Below, in pieces: positions 15,816 through 24,080 of a stretch of DNA of 64,000 nt; the first letter of the stretch is position 1; every line of letters begins with the position of its first letter. The position numbers were made by a program, and so were the translations under genes. The notes under the pieces are model-generated. The model was given only the letters and a program-made list of their open reading frames with translations. It had not been told where the DNA came from and did not search any database. The stretch is from the NCBI RefSeq assembly GCF_003721595.1, contig NZ_RJJR01000015.1:1-64000 (forward strand), read 5' to 3'. This stretch comes from Hanamia caeni (GTDB taxonomy: Bacteria; Bacteroidota; Bacteroidia; Chitinophagales; Chitinophagaceae).

Positions 15816-16602
15816 TATTTCTAATAAATTTAAAAAGCGCAAAAAGGCTATTGAATTGATAAAGAGCATTAATGAAAACCCTAGTGGGTATCTCCTTATT
15901 CACTACTCTTGCGAAAGTTTCATCGACACACCTAATGGAAATACTCCAAGAGTTACTTCAATTGCAGTAAGGTATTTTGATAGCGCGCAAACTAAATCTT
16001 TTTCTATCCATAAGATGGCAGAACTTAATAATATTTCAACTAAAGATATTTATAACCATTATGATAAGTTGGAGAGGGAAATGTTACATTCATTTTTTGA
16101 TTTTGTGAAAAATCATTTGTCATACAAATGGATTCACATAAATATGAGAGACATAAATTACGGATTTGAAGCTATCGAGCATAGATATTCGGTGCTGGGC
16201 GGTGAACCAATAACAATAAACGACAATCTCAAAATAGACTTTGCCAGAATTCTTATTGATAAGTATGGCACAACCTATAGCAGCCATCCAAGATTCGAAA
16301 CGCTATATAAGAGAAATAAGTTAACCATGCTTAATTTTTTAACTGGTAAAGAAGAAGCTTTAGCTTTTCAAAATCGTGAATATGTTAAGTTGCATTTATC
16401 TACATTGCGCAAAATTGATAATCTTCATAACATAGTAATTAGAGATTATGATGGCAATTTGAAAACTGATTTTTCATTTATAAAATTTTATGGTTATAGT
16501 CCCCAAGGAATTTTTTATTTAATCCAAGAAAGTTGGTTTTTTGCTTTACTTTCTGTAATTGCTGTTATTATAATCTCGTTCATTATCGGAAAGTTGTTTT
16601 AA
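15808..16602 (+). CDS. C-terminally anchored nuclease-like protein, unknown
   Basis: 264 aa; the ATG lies inside the last codons of the MmeI-type gene. I do not recognise a named family. The order of acidic and His motifs recalls a DEDD 3'-5' exonuclease: LIHYSCESF near residue 31, IHINMRDINYGFEAIEHR near 110, LKIDFARILIDKYG near 145, and KLHLSTLRKID near 195. The last 22 residues are a clear TM segment (SVIAVIIISFIIG), so the protein would be tail-anchored at the inner membrane. A membrane-bound nucleic-acid-processing partner of the restriction enzyme, or an unrelated defence effector, are both possible; the exonuclease assignment is tentative. Confidence 0.5.
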   Translation: MSNISNKFKKRKKAIELIKSINENPSGYLLIHYSCESFIDTPNGNTPRVTSIAVRYFDSAQTKSFSIHKMAELNNISTKDIYNHYDKLEREMLHSFFDFVKNHLSYKWIHINMRDINYGFEAIEHRYSVLGGEPITINDNLKIDFARILIDKYGTTYSSHPRFETLYKRNKLTMLNFLTGKEEALAFQNREYVKLHLSTLRKIDNLHNIVIRDYDGNLKTDFSFIKFYGYSPQGIFYLIQESWFFALLSVIAVIIISFIIGKLF

Positions 16603-16654
16603 GGAATTTAAATGGGCATTTTATTTATCAAATATTGATCTTATAATAAGCAGT

Positions 16655-17725
16655 ATGGCTAAAATAACATATTTAATTGGAGCAGGCGCAAGCGTAAATG
16701 CTTTACCAACGGTATCTGAAATGGAATCAAGATTGAGAATCTTTCAAAATTATCTTTTGAAATTCACCTCTATACCTGGAGTAGAAGAATATATTCAAGA
16801 CATCGAAGATAGTATCATCGACTGTTCTGGAAATACAATTGATGAATATGCAAATTCTCTATATCGAGATCGTGGGGCGCAACAAAAGTATAATAAATTA
16901 AAGGCGATATTAATTGGTTTTTTTCTTTTTGAGCAACTGAAAAAAAAACAATCTGATTTTGCAATAAATAATGTAAAAAGCGGTCCTACTGTACCCGCTT
17001 ATTCTTGGCCGAATAAATTTAATTCTAATAATGAACTTAACGAAAGAATTCAAAATACTTTAGATAGAAGATATTCAGGATTTCTCGGAAAGGTTTTGAA
17101 TCCTGAAAATAAATTTAAGCCAGATATAAATATTCTTTCATGGAACTACGATTCCCAGTTCGAAATCGCGATGGAACGACTTAGTATACCATATAAGCAT
17201 TTAGACGCTTATGTTGACATTTTTCCCTACCCCATGCAAATAGACTTCAATGAATTTAAAGAAAGCGAAAGAAGTCATAACATTTTAAAATTAAATGGCA
17301 CAGCTGGCATATTTAAAAACAAAGGAGAAATTATTTCTGTATATGATTCGCAACAAGAATATTTTGATGATATTATTGATATTATTATGAATATTTATAA
17401 AGAGTCGAAAACACGACTGGAAAGGTACAACCCGTTGTTCAATTTCGCATGGGAACGAAATATTGGTTCCGAGTACGTTTTATCCAGAGCAAAAAGAATG
17501 GTGAAGGAAACTGAAATATTGGTTGTAATTGGATACTCTTTTCCTGATTTTAATCGTGATATTGATAGACAAATTTTCTCTGGAAAAAGTATCAGCAAAG
17601 TTTATTTGCAAGTCAATAATGATCCCTCCGTTATATTGAATATGAGAGGTTTAAAAAATGATTTTTATCAGAAAACAGAAAGTGTACAAAATTGCTCAAG
17701 CTTTTTTATCCCGCCAGAATTTTAA
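16655..17725 (+). CDS. SIR2-like domain protein
   Basis: 356 aa, soluble. The N-terminal YLIGAGASVNALPT is the NAD-binding glycine loop of SIR2 proteins; ILSWNYDSQFE near residue 160 gives the conserved Asn-Tyr-Asp; VVIGYSFPDFNRDID near 291 is the second Rossmann signature. In defence proteins of this fold (ThsA, DSR, SIR2/HerA) the domain degrades NAD+ after phage sensing. Where those proteins usually have K(L/I)HG, this one reads LKLNGTAG near 210, an Asn in place of the catalytic His. It may be inactive, bind rather than cleave, or use another residue. It is 52 bp after the membrane protein gene. Confidence 0.75.
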   Translation: MAKITYLIGAGASVNALPTVSEMESRLRIFQNYLLKFTSIPGVEEYIQDIEDSIIDCSGNTIDEYANSLYRDRGAQQKYNKLKAILIGFFLFEQLKKKQSDFAINNVKSGPTVPAYSWPNKFNSNNELNERIQNTLDRRYSGFLGKVLNPENKFKPDINILSWNYDSQFEIAMERLSIPYKHLDAYVDIFPYPMQIDFNEFKESERSHNILKLNGTAGIFKNKGEIISVYDSQQEYFDDIIDIIMNIYKESKTRLERYNPLFNFAWERNIGSEYVLSRAKRMVKETEILVVIGYSFPDFNRDIDRQIFSGKSISKVYLQVNNDPSVILNMRGLKNDFYQKTESVQNCSSFFIPPEF

Positions 17726-17779
17726 TTACCGACCAGGCTATTGCCACATTCTATCATAAAAAGTAGAAATTAGACATTA

Positions 17780-18517
17780 ATGAAAAAAAGAATCTTACCA
17801 AAGAAAGAGCTTGAACTAATTTTATTAAAGGATTTTATTTCGAATAAAGATCTTAACTTAAAAGTCAAGGCTATTATTGAAGGTGAAACTCCTGATTTTG
17901 TAATCGAAGAATCAACGAAGAATATTTCTGTAGAATTAACCAGATTAATTCATGCAGACACTATCCAAAAAGAAGCATTTCAGGAAAAATTAGTCGCGAT
18001 TGCCCAAAGTCTATTCAAGGAAAAATATGACGAAGAACTTTATGTACTGGTGACATTTTCAGGCATCCCAATAAAATGTAGTACTGGAGAAATAAAGATA
18101 TACGCTGATGAACTTTTCAAAATAGTTGAAGAAATTTATTTGCCAAATCGAAACCATGAATTTCACGTTTCCTCGAAATTTAATCGCCATATCAATTCTT
18201 ATATTGATCGTATAAGTATTTCAAATGACAGAGATTTAGAAAATTGGCAGCCCTTTGGCGCTTTCAGGGTAAATTATATAGATATCAATTGGATTAAAGA
18301 AGTAATAAGGGGTAAGGAAAAAAATCTTCATAAGTACAGTCATAATTTTAAAGAGAATTGGCTATTATTAGTTGCCAATTTTGGGCATGAATCATCAGCA
18401 CATCGGTTCGATCATCTAAAACCACAACAAATAGAAACGGAATTTGACAATGTATATTTATACTTGTATCGGGATAAAGAAATTTTACAATTAAAATCTT
18501 TAATGAGCGCCATATAA
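17780..18517 (+). CDS. PD-(D/E)XK nuclease-like protein
   Basis: 245 aa, soluble. Near residue 34 the sequence ETPDFVIEESTKNISVELTR has the Asp...Glu-X-X layout of PD-(D/E)XK nucleases, with Thr where Lys is commonest. A following AFQEKLVAIAQSLFKEKY helix fits the alpha-helix after the core. Similar short proteins occur with restriction and defence genes. It is 54 bp from the SIR2-like gene on the same strand, which suggests a functional pair. Function is inferred from the motif only. Confidence 0.5.
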   Translation: MKKRILPKKELELILLKDFISNKDLNLKVKAIIEGETPDFVIEESTKNISVELTRLIHADTIQKEAFQEKLVAIAQSLFKEKYDEELYVLVTFSGIPIKCSTGEIKIYADELFKIVEEIYLPNRNHEFHVSSKFNRHINSYIDRISISNDRDLENWQPFGAFRVNYIDINWIKEVIRGKEKNLHKYSHNFKENWLLLVANFGHESSAHRFDHLKPQQIETEFDNVYLYLYRDKEILQLKSLMSAI

Positions 18518-18569
18518 AGGAGACACAATATTAAATCCTTAAAACAATCCTCTACTTACAATATAGCAA

Positions 18570-19307
18570 ATGGGAATTGACAACGCACATATTTTCAATC
18601 ACAACATGCATTATAACAATGGCAAGGAGCTAGTGCAAAAACTATTTGAACGGACGGGCCTGGTTGTGTTCAATTCTATTATGGGAAACGATTGTAATTA
18701 TATAAAAGATATTCCGGATGATTTTGTCGGATTGAATGTAAGCACAATTAATTCTTTAAGCTTAGACCAATATCTCGAAAGGAAAGAATTGATTGAATTC
18801 ACTAATAAGACAGCCAGCGGGTGGAACGGAACATTTTATATCAACCCTTATGTAATGAAAAATTCACTTGACGACTGTTGTTTATACAGATGGGATGATA
18901 CGGCCCGCATGTGCTGGCTTATCAGGCAATATGGACTCCGTACTTTTGAAGAATATGATGCAATAAATGCAACAAGGCAGATGGATGTACAGAGCGGCCC
19001 CTATGTTTTAAAAGAAAGGTGCAAAATGCCATCTGCAATAGAGAAATTCGGATCAACACAAATGCTTACTTTTTGTTCAGACTATCATGATGAATATTGC
19101 GACCATATAGCCGGAAACTGGACATTTGAAGATTTTGTAAGCTGGGGCAAAAAGGAATTCATATTTGTAGGATTTAAAGATTTGCCGTTATTTGATTTCC
19201 CTGAGAAAAAACCTGATTACTATAATGTAATGATCCTGGATAAGTTTCTCGATTTGCAAAATAGTCCTCCGGATGCTGTTGGCGGCGTCCCCGCCAGCCG
19301 CCATTAA
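18570..19307 (+). CDS. Unknown protein
   Basis: 245 aa, soluble, rich in Asp, Cys and aromatic residues (NSLDDCCLYRWDDTARMCW, FCSDYHDEYCDH). I do not recognise a family. It starts 52 bp after the nuclease-like gene and continues the same strand. The last ten codons (DAVGGVPASRH) are encoded by a GC-rich hairpin, GGCGG-CGTCC-CCGCC, of the kind seen between genes here, so the original C-terminus has probably been replaced by inserted repeat DNA. Confidence 0.5.
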   Translation: MGIDNAHIFNHNMHYNNGKELVQKLFERTGLVVFNSIMGNDCNYIKDIPDDFVGLNVSTINSLSLDQYLERKELIEFTNKTASGWNGTFYINPYVMKNSLDDCCLYRWDDTARMCWLIRQYGLRTFEEYDAINATRQMDVQSGPYVLKERCKMPSAIEKFGSTQMLTFCSDYHDEYCDHIAGNWTFEDFVSWGKKEFIFVGFKDLPLFDFPEKKPDYYNVMILDKFLDLQNSPPDAVGGVPASRH

Positions 19308-19465
19308 CTTGTCCTGCCTGAAATCAGTTAAAAAAAATCTTTTATTCCATTTTTCGTAAAATCCTGCTGATAACAATCTATAAGCTTCCTGTGTGGAAGT
19401 ATGGTTTCAAATCTGAAACTTTTCTTTAAAAAGAAGTACCAGAAATAAAGATGGTTGGAGGGAAT

Positions 19466-19643
19466 GCCAACAAAAGCAGGGCTTTCCCATTACTAATTAG
19501 TGTTTTTCCATGACTGGAATTATACTTTTCCTCCCCTGAATAAAAACAGTAATTAATAATTTCGATTCGGTTTAGCGATGGCAAGAAAGTAAATGTAAAT
19601 GTGTTCCATTGCTGCTTTGCTGGCGACATTTTTTAAGATCTCG
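19466..19643. repeat. ~175-bp dispersed repeat, copy 1
   Basis: Aligns in the same orientation with 48360-48535 at about 75-80% by eye. Shared blocks are TTTTCCATGAC.GG.A.TATAC (about 19504) and TTTTCCTCC, AACTTCGATTCGGTTT, TAGCGATGGCAA, AATGTGTTC and TTGCTGCTTTGCTGGC, ending AAGATCTC. No gene is evident. The flanking 19308-19465 and 19644-19915 hold nothing else recognisable. Confidence 0.7.
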
Positions 19644-19915
19644 GCAGAAAGGTTTTATTAGCGCACATGGGCTTAAAAACGACTGAGAATATTGGCATGT
19701 AAAAAAAGAAACTTTAATAAATATTCCAAAGGTTTCCGAACACTAAGTAAAAATAACTCTGAGCCGGACCGGGTGGATTGACGCAACTGAACAATCCAAA
19801 AAACGAAGAATTCGGATAATGAAAATGAAGGAGTTGTAAAAATTGAAGTTGCATCTAATTGCGTAAATACAAACTTAGGTGAAATAAGACCTACATCACT
19901 CTAAAACAAACCTTT

Positions 19916-21271
19916 ATGAGACGACCTATTAAACACATTCTCTATTTGCTAAGTGCCTTGTTTTTTACAAATCTTTCCTCTGCACAGGACACCACGGAAG
20001 TTGTAACGGCTTGGTTAAAGCAAAGTGCGTTTCCAATTAAATACATAGAAGCTGGACATGGTTTCTCAGACTTACAGCCTTTGAAAAAAATACTTCAGGA
20101 TGTACAAGTAATCGGACTTGGAGAAGCCACACATGGTACTCATGAGTTTTTTGAAATCAAGAGACGTCTGGTAGAATTTCTGGTAACACAAATGGGCTTT
20201 ACTGCGTTTGCTCTTGAAGCAAGTTTTTCAGATTGCGAACCTATTAACGATTACATACTTACTGGTAATGGAGACAGGGCTACGGTGCTCACAAATCAGA
20301 TGTATACAGCATGGGATACAGAAGAATTCTCGGCTATGCTTAATTGGATGAGGGAGTATAATCAAAAGGTAGCTGATGAAAAAAAGGTGCGGTTTTATGG
20401 GTTGGACATCTTAAGCCTGCAAAAAGTCGGTAGGGAAAAGGTGGGTGCTTATTTTAAAAAATACGTACCTGAAAAAGTAGCATCTGTTGATTCTGTGTTC
20501 GGCATGCTTGCCAGTGAAGAAGTTAATTGGCTCAGCCGTATGAATCAAACTACACTGCAGCAAATTTTTGTTCCTTTGAATAATTTAATGGGCTATTTAG
20601 CAGACAGGAAGGATAGACTAGTCACTGCTTCTTCCTTACAGGAATGGGAACAAACTCATAAGTACCTTGAAGTCATGCAACAGTCCCTTTATTTCAATGT
20701 TAAAGATGTGCCGCCTTCATTTGCCTCGAAAAAATCAGACAGAGACGAGTACATGTGGCAGAACATGTTGTACCTCATGGAAAGGGAAAGGCCCAATACT
20801 AAGTTCATGTTTTGGGCACACAATTATCATGTATCAAGCAATGACCCAGTAAAAAGCATTGGCTATTTCTTGCGACAAAAGTTCCACGACAGATACTATG
20901 CACTTGGCTTGGAATGTTATGAAGGAACTTTTCAAGCAAGGGAATTACTGCCTGATAACTCGTGGGGTGATTTGAAAGTAGACACATTGCATGTTGTTTC
21001 AAACTCTACAAATTGGCATTTTGCACAGATAGGTTCCCCATACCTGTTTGTGGATTTACGTCAAGCATCAGCGAATCCTATAGTCAGCAAATGGTTGGAC
21101 ACACCGAGCAGCTTTGGTGAAGGCAATTGGATTAATAGAAGTACGAAAGAAAATTTCGTAATAGAGAAGTTAAAAGGGTTATATGACGGCATCTTCTTTA
21201 TTCAACGTTCCACCCCCGTACATCCGACAAAAAACGCATCGGCAAGAAGCAAAGGCAGAATAGGATTTTAA
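19916..21271 (+). CDS. Erythromycin esterase family protein
   Basis: 451 aa. A signal peptide (HILYLLSALFFTNLSSAQ) suggests periplasmic or outer location. The family signature is clear: VIGLGEATHGTHEFFEIKRR near residue 65, then GFTAFALEASFSDCEPIN and FWAHNYHVS near 300. The conserved Glu and His residues act in hydrolysis of lactone or ester bonds; characterised members (EreA/EreB) open macrolide rings, but most chromosomal members have unknown substrates. Antibiotic resistance cannot be inferred. It stands alone; the 3' flank (21290-21420) is rich in short inverted repeats ending GTTAGCTATTGC and AACGTTGTGCG. Confidence 0.85.
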   Translation: MRRPIKHILYLLSALFFTNLSSAQDTTEVVTAWLKQSAFPIKYIEAGHGFSDLQPLKKILQDVQVIGLGEATHGTHEFFEIKRRLVEFLVTQMGFTAFALEASFSDCEPINDYILTGNGDRATVLTNQMYTAWDTEEFSAMLNWMREYNQKVADEKKVRFYGLDILSLQKVGREKVGAYFKKYVPEKVASVDSVFGMLASEEVNWLSRMNQTTLQQIFVPLNNLMGYLADRKDRLVTASSLQEWEQTHKYLEVMQQSLYFNVKDVPPSFASKKSDRDEYMWQNMLYLMERERPNTKFMFWAHNYHVSSNDPVKSIGYFLRQKFHDRYYALGLECYEGTFQARELLPDNSWGDLKVDTLHVVSNSTNWHFAQIGSPYLFVDLRQASANPIVSKWLDTPSSFGEGNWINRSTKENFVIEKLKGLYDGIFFIQRSTPVHPTKNASARSKGRIGF

Positions 21272-21469
21272 TTACGAACAATAACATCGTCTAATAAGCG
21301 CATTGCAATAGCATGGCTGACGAAATAAACTTCAACGCCAGTTTTTCAATTAAACATTTGTCCGGGCTGACTGTTAGCTATTGCTATGCCATCGCACATG
21401 CTTCAACGTTGTGCGTAAGGTTATTCGACACCTCATAATTTGAATTGCAATAACTAAAATACTTCTCTC

Positions 21470-21745
21470 CCATGCCGTGCCTCTCCCCAAGCCCTTGCAG
21501 CCAGGCAGCACACGTACGATGAAGGTGGGATAAAATCATTAGCCTGGAATATCGCAGAGCTATATTCACCATACTCCTTACAGCGGCGTATGAAAATTGG
21601 TTGAAAATCCCGTGCACTACAAATACAGTCCGGCCGGATATTATTTAAATGGAGAGGTGGTGAATACCCGATTTATGGGTTAATGACGCTGAACGCCGTG
21701 CCCTGCATCCGCACCAGGGTGGGGAATAGAGACCTAGCCAGGGAG
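21470..21745 (+). mobile_element. Decayed RAYT element with both terminal hairpins
   Basis: Left end CCATGCCGTGCC...AGCCAGGCAGCACACG and right end CGCCGTGCCCTGC...GGGTGGGG, then a GCCAGGGAGAGG tail, resemble the terminal hairpins of the RAYT copies at 3-8 kb. Between them a 28-codon frame at 21600-21683 ends the transposase: VENPVHYKYSPAGYYLNGE then a stop, matching VENPVDYKYSSAKYYMSG of the other copies. Most of the gene is gone. Confidence 0.6.
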
Positions 21746-22415
21746 AGGTTTCAATGAAGACTAATCGGTTGTATAAATTGTTTCACGACCCGGATTAATT
21801 TTTCTTTTAACGGAAGACAGGATTCGTTGCCCATAAAATCCTGAATCAGCCAGCCGTGTTTTCCGGTTTTCACAAACATGAACAAAGGCATAAAAACACA
21901 AAGAGGAATCCATGTAAACGGATTTATCAGTAATAGCATACCAGGGTCCAGGAGTGTATAACACGAAGCGCGGTTGATTAGCAGGAAAAAAATCTCATCA
22001 AGTCTTTCAAGAAATTCAAGAGGAAGCGTAATTGTGTTTTGTCAAAACTAAAACCCGGGGTTTATGAAAAGGTTAAGAGAACATTAAGAAATTATGAAAA
22101 CAGGTGCTACGAAAAAAGGTGCGAAAACCTTTTACCATTGTGTTTTATATAAAGGCGTTATTCCATCTGTTTCTTTGTTCAGATGGGCTTTTTATTTCGG
22201 CACGGGACTTGCACGACTATCAGCGGAGTTGTATCGTAGATGGGTAACAGTATTTGCTTTCCAAACTACTCCAGACGAAACTTAAACCATTATTCTTAAA
22301 ATATTACCGCCACTTCTGATTTCCTTTCGTGCTTCGTTTCCTAAGAAAGCCCAGGCATACTTTTGAACACTACGGGATTTTTTTTCTTTTATTCACCTAC
22401 TTTAAATCAAACAAA
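21746..22415. other. Intergenic, no convincing gene
   Basis: Short frames on both strands (for example 21751-21939 minus and 22094-22285 plus) have no recognisable domain or ribosome binding site. Nothing more can be supported. Confidence 0.4.
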
Positions 22416-22949
22416 ATGAAAAAATTATCTCTAACAATCGTTGGTATTATTTTTTGTGTATTGGCTTCATTGGCGCAGGGCAATTCACAGGCAGAAACGA
22501 ATCATGCAAATACCCTACAGGTTTACCGGGCTATTGAGACTGGTGATGTAAGTAAACTGGATCAGTTTATTGATAACAACATCGTTGACCATTCGGGGCC
22601 TCATGGCGATATGGTAGGCCTTGATTCTGCCAAAATCATGTTTACAGAAATGCACGATCATATCAGTAATCTTAAAATGGACCCTGTTGCCTATGCTACC
22701 GGCGGCGATTATCATTTTGACCTGGTAAGAATGACTGGCACTACCAACAGTGAATACATGGGAATGCCCGCCAATACACCCATTGACATGACCAGCGTAA
22801 ATGTGGTAAAAATAAAAAATGGTAAAGCCGTGGAGCATTGGCGTTACATTGATGCCAGCCAAATGATGCAAATGATGCAAATGATGCACGGGGAACACGA
22901 AGATCATCAAATGATGAATAACACGGATTCTACAAAGCAGAATCCCTAA
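22416..22949 (+). CDS. Secreted SnoaL-like / NTF2-fold protein
   Basis: 177 aa from MKKLSLTIVGIIF; an in-frame upstream start would precede the signal peptide by 29 residues and is rejected. The signal peptide ends near SLAQG. The mature part is a SnoaL-like polyketide-cyclase fold: YRAIETGDVSKLDQFIDNNIVDH, a central MTGTTNSEYMGMPANT, then VVKIKNGKAVEHWRYID. Such proteins bind or isomerise small molecules; substrate unknown. The tail is Met-rich (QMMQMMQMMHGEHEDHQMMN), with Met and His in a pattern that could bind copper or silver ions, which is an inference. Confidence 0.75.
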   Translation: MKKLSLTIVGIIFCVLASLAQGNSQAETNHANTLQVYRAIETGDVSKLDQFIDNNIVDHSGPHGDMVGLDSAKIMFTEMHDHISNLKMDPVAYATGGDYHFDLVRMTGTTNSEYMGMPANTPIDMTSVNVVKIKNGKAVEHWRYIDASQMMQMMQMMHGEHEDHQMMNNTDSTKQNP

Positions 22950-23038
22950 TCCCTCATTCCGTTGCCTTCAGTAACTTTCCGAAAGTTAGAATGCGTTACC
23001 GCAATATGGGAACCTGTAATTACAACTTTGGGAAAGTT

Positions 23039-23160
23039 TTAAGTGAACCAGCACTTTATAACCTTCAAAATGATAGATTCACCTGCTGTGTCTGTCCTGA
23101 GAAAATATAGTCCTGCCGGTAAAACCTTACATCCATTATTGTATGCAGAGTTGCTTTTAA
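23039..23160 (-). pseudogene. Fragment of a T9SS C-terminal sorting domain
   Basis: The minus strand reads KVLPAGLYFLRTDTAGES then ILKVIK and a stop a few codons later. LPAGLYFLR...G.....KVIK is the end of type A T9SS sorting domains. No upstream coding part remains, so this is the last 40 codons of a lost surface-protein gene. Confidence 0.6.
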
Positions 23161-23410
23161 AAGAGGATAACAAGGATTTGCCCCAGGCGGATTGATTTCG
23201 GATCGATTGATTTTACCCGTTGTTGGCGGAAGCTTGTGTTATTGGGCAAGCGTTCCGCTTGCGCAACAGGGGGGCATAAACTAAGGATTGCTTGGGTAAT
23301 TATGGATACCATAATTATCTTAAGATGGTCAGCAAACAAACAAATATCCGCTTTTCATATTTATGAGCATTATACTTTTCTGCTTTGCTTGCCAGTGGAT
23401 AGTTACATTA

Positions 23411-24028
23411 CTAAAATGAAGGCCACACATACAAGGCCTTTTCCTTTTCTGCAGTATTTGGGTCTTTAGAAATTTTACATTCGTGGTAAACAGCCGCATC
23501 TGTAATTTCCGGGTTCTTTAATTGACCGACGAGCCTTTCGGCGAATTTACTTTTTACAAAATATTCAAGTACAAAGCCATATTTGCAATTCTCGTAATAG
23601 GGTTCGTAAATATTCAATTGCCCTTCGGGTAATAAATCTTCGTAAATTCTGAGGTCAGTTGCCGGATCAGTGATGAATGCGAAAACCTTTCTTTCATTGG
23701 CGCCCGTATCCGTGAGCCGACCTGCCTTTAAAACCGAATATCCGCCAACCAATTGTGACTTAATAGACTCCTGGGGAACGCGGGAGGTACGCTTTTCCTT
23801 GACGAAAACAAATTGAACTTCCTCACGGGCAAAGCGGTGCTGGGCAATATACCTGAAGGCGCCATTGTGATGGGATTGTTGAAGAATAACATCTGCGTCG
23901 CTTTTGGAAGACCTCGCATATTCTTTCCAGCGTTTCATGAATGGTTCAGGGGAAAGGATTGTATCAAATATGATAAATTGCACTTTTGTATTGGGTGTCA
24001 TCGTTACAAGGTAAGCTTTATAATCCAT
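23411..24028 (-). CDS. Unknown cytoplasmic protein downstream of kup
   Basis: 205 aa, no signal peptide or TM segment. I do not recognise the family. The N-terminal half (YLVTMTPNTKVQFIIFDT, FRYIAQHRFAREEVQFVFVK) and later KVFAFITDPATDLRIYEDLL look alpha/beta. It ends with charged residues. It begins 53 bp after the potassium-transporter stop codon on the same strand and so probably belongs to that transcription unit. Confidence 0.6.
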   Translation of the reverse strand: MDYKAYLVTMTPNTKVQFIIFDTILSPEPFMKRWKEYARSSKSDADVILQQSHHNGAFRYIAQHRFAREEVQFVFVKEKRTSRVPQESIKSQLVGGYSVLKAGRLTDTGANERKVFAFITDPATDLRIYEDLLPEGQLNIYEPYYENCKYGFVLEYFVKSKFAERLVGQLKNPEITDAAVYHECKISKDPNTAEKEKALYVWPSF

Positions 24029-24080
24029 TCGCCACGCCGTGCTCTCTTCAGTCCCGGCCGGTGAAAAATCTTTTTCAATT

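Noticed and set aside
19916..21271. Macrolide-resistance gene
   Set aside because: It belongs to the erythromycin esterase family, but most chromosomal members have unknown substrates, so resistance is not inferred.
21751..21964. Short hydrophobic minus-strand frames
   Set aside because: Two overlapping frames with no homology; cannot be supported.
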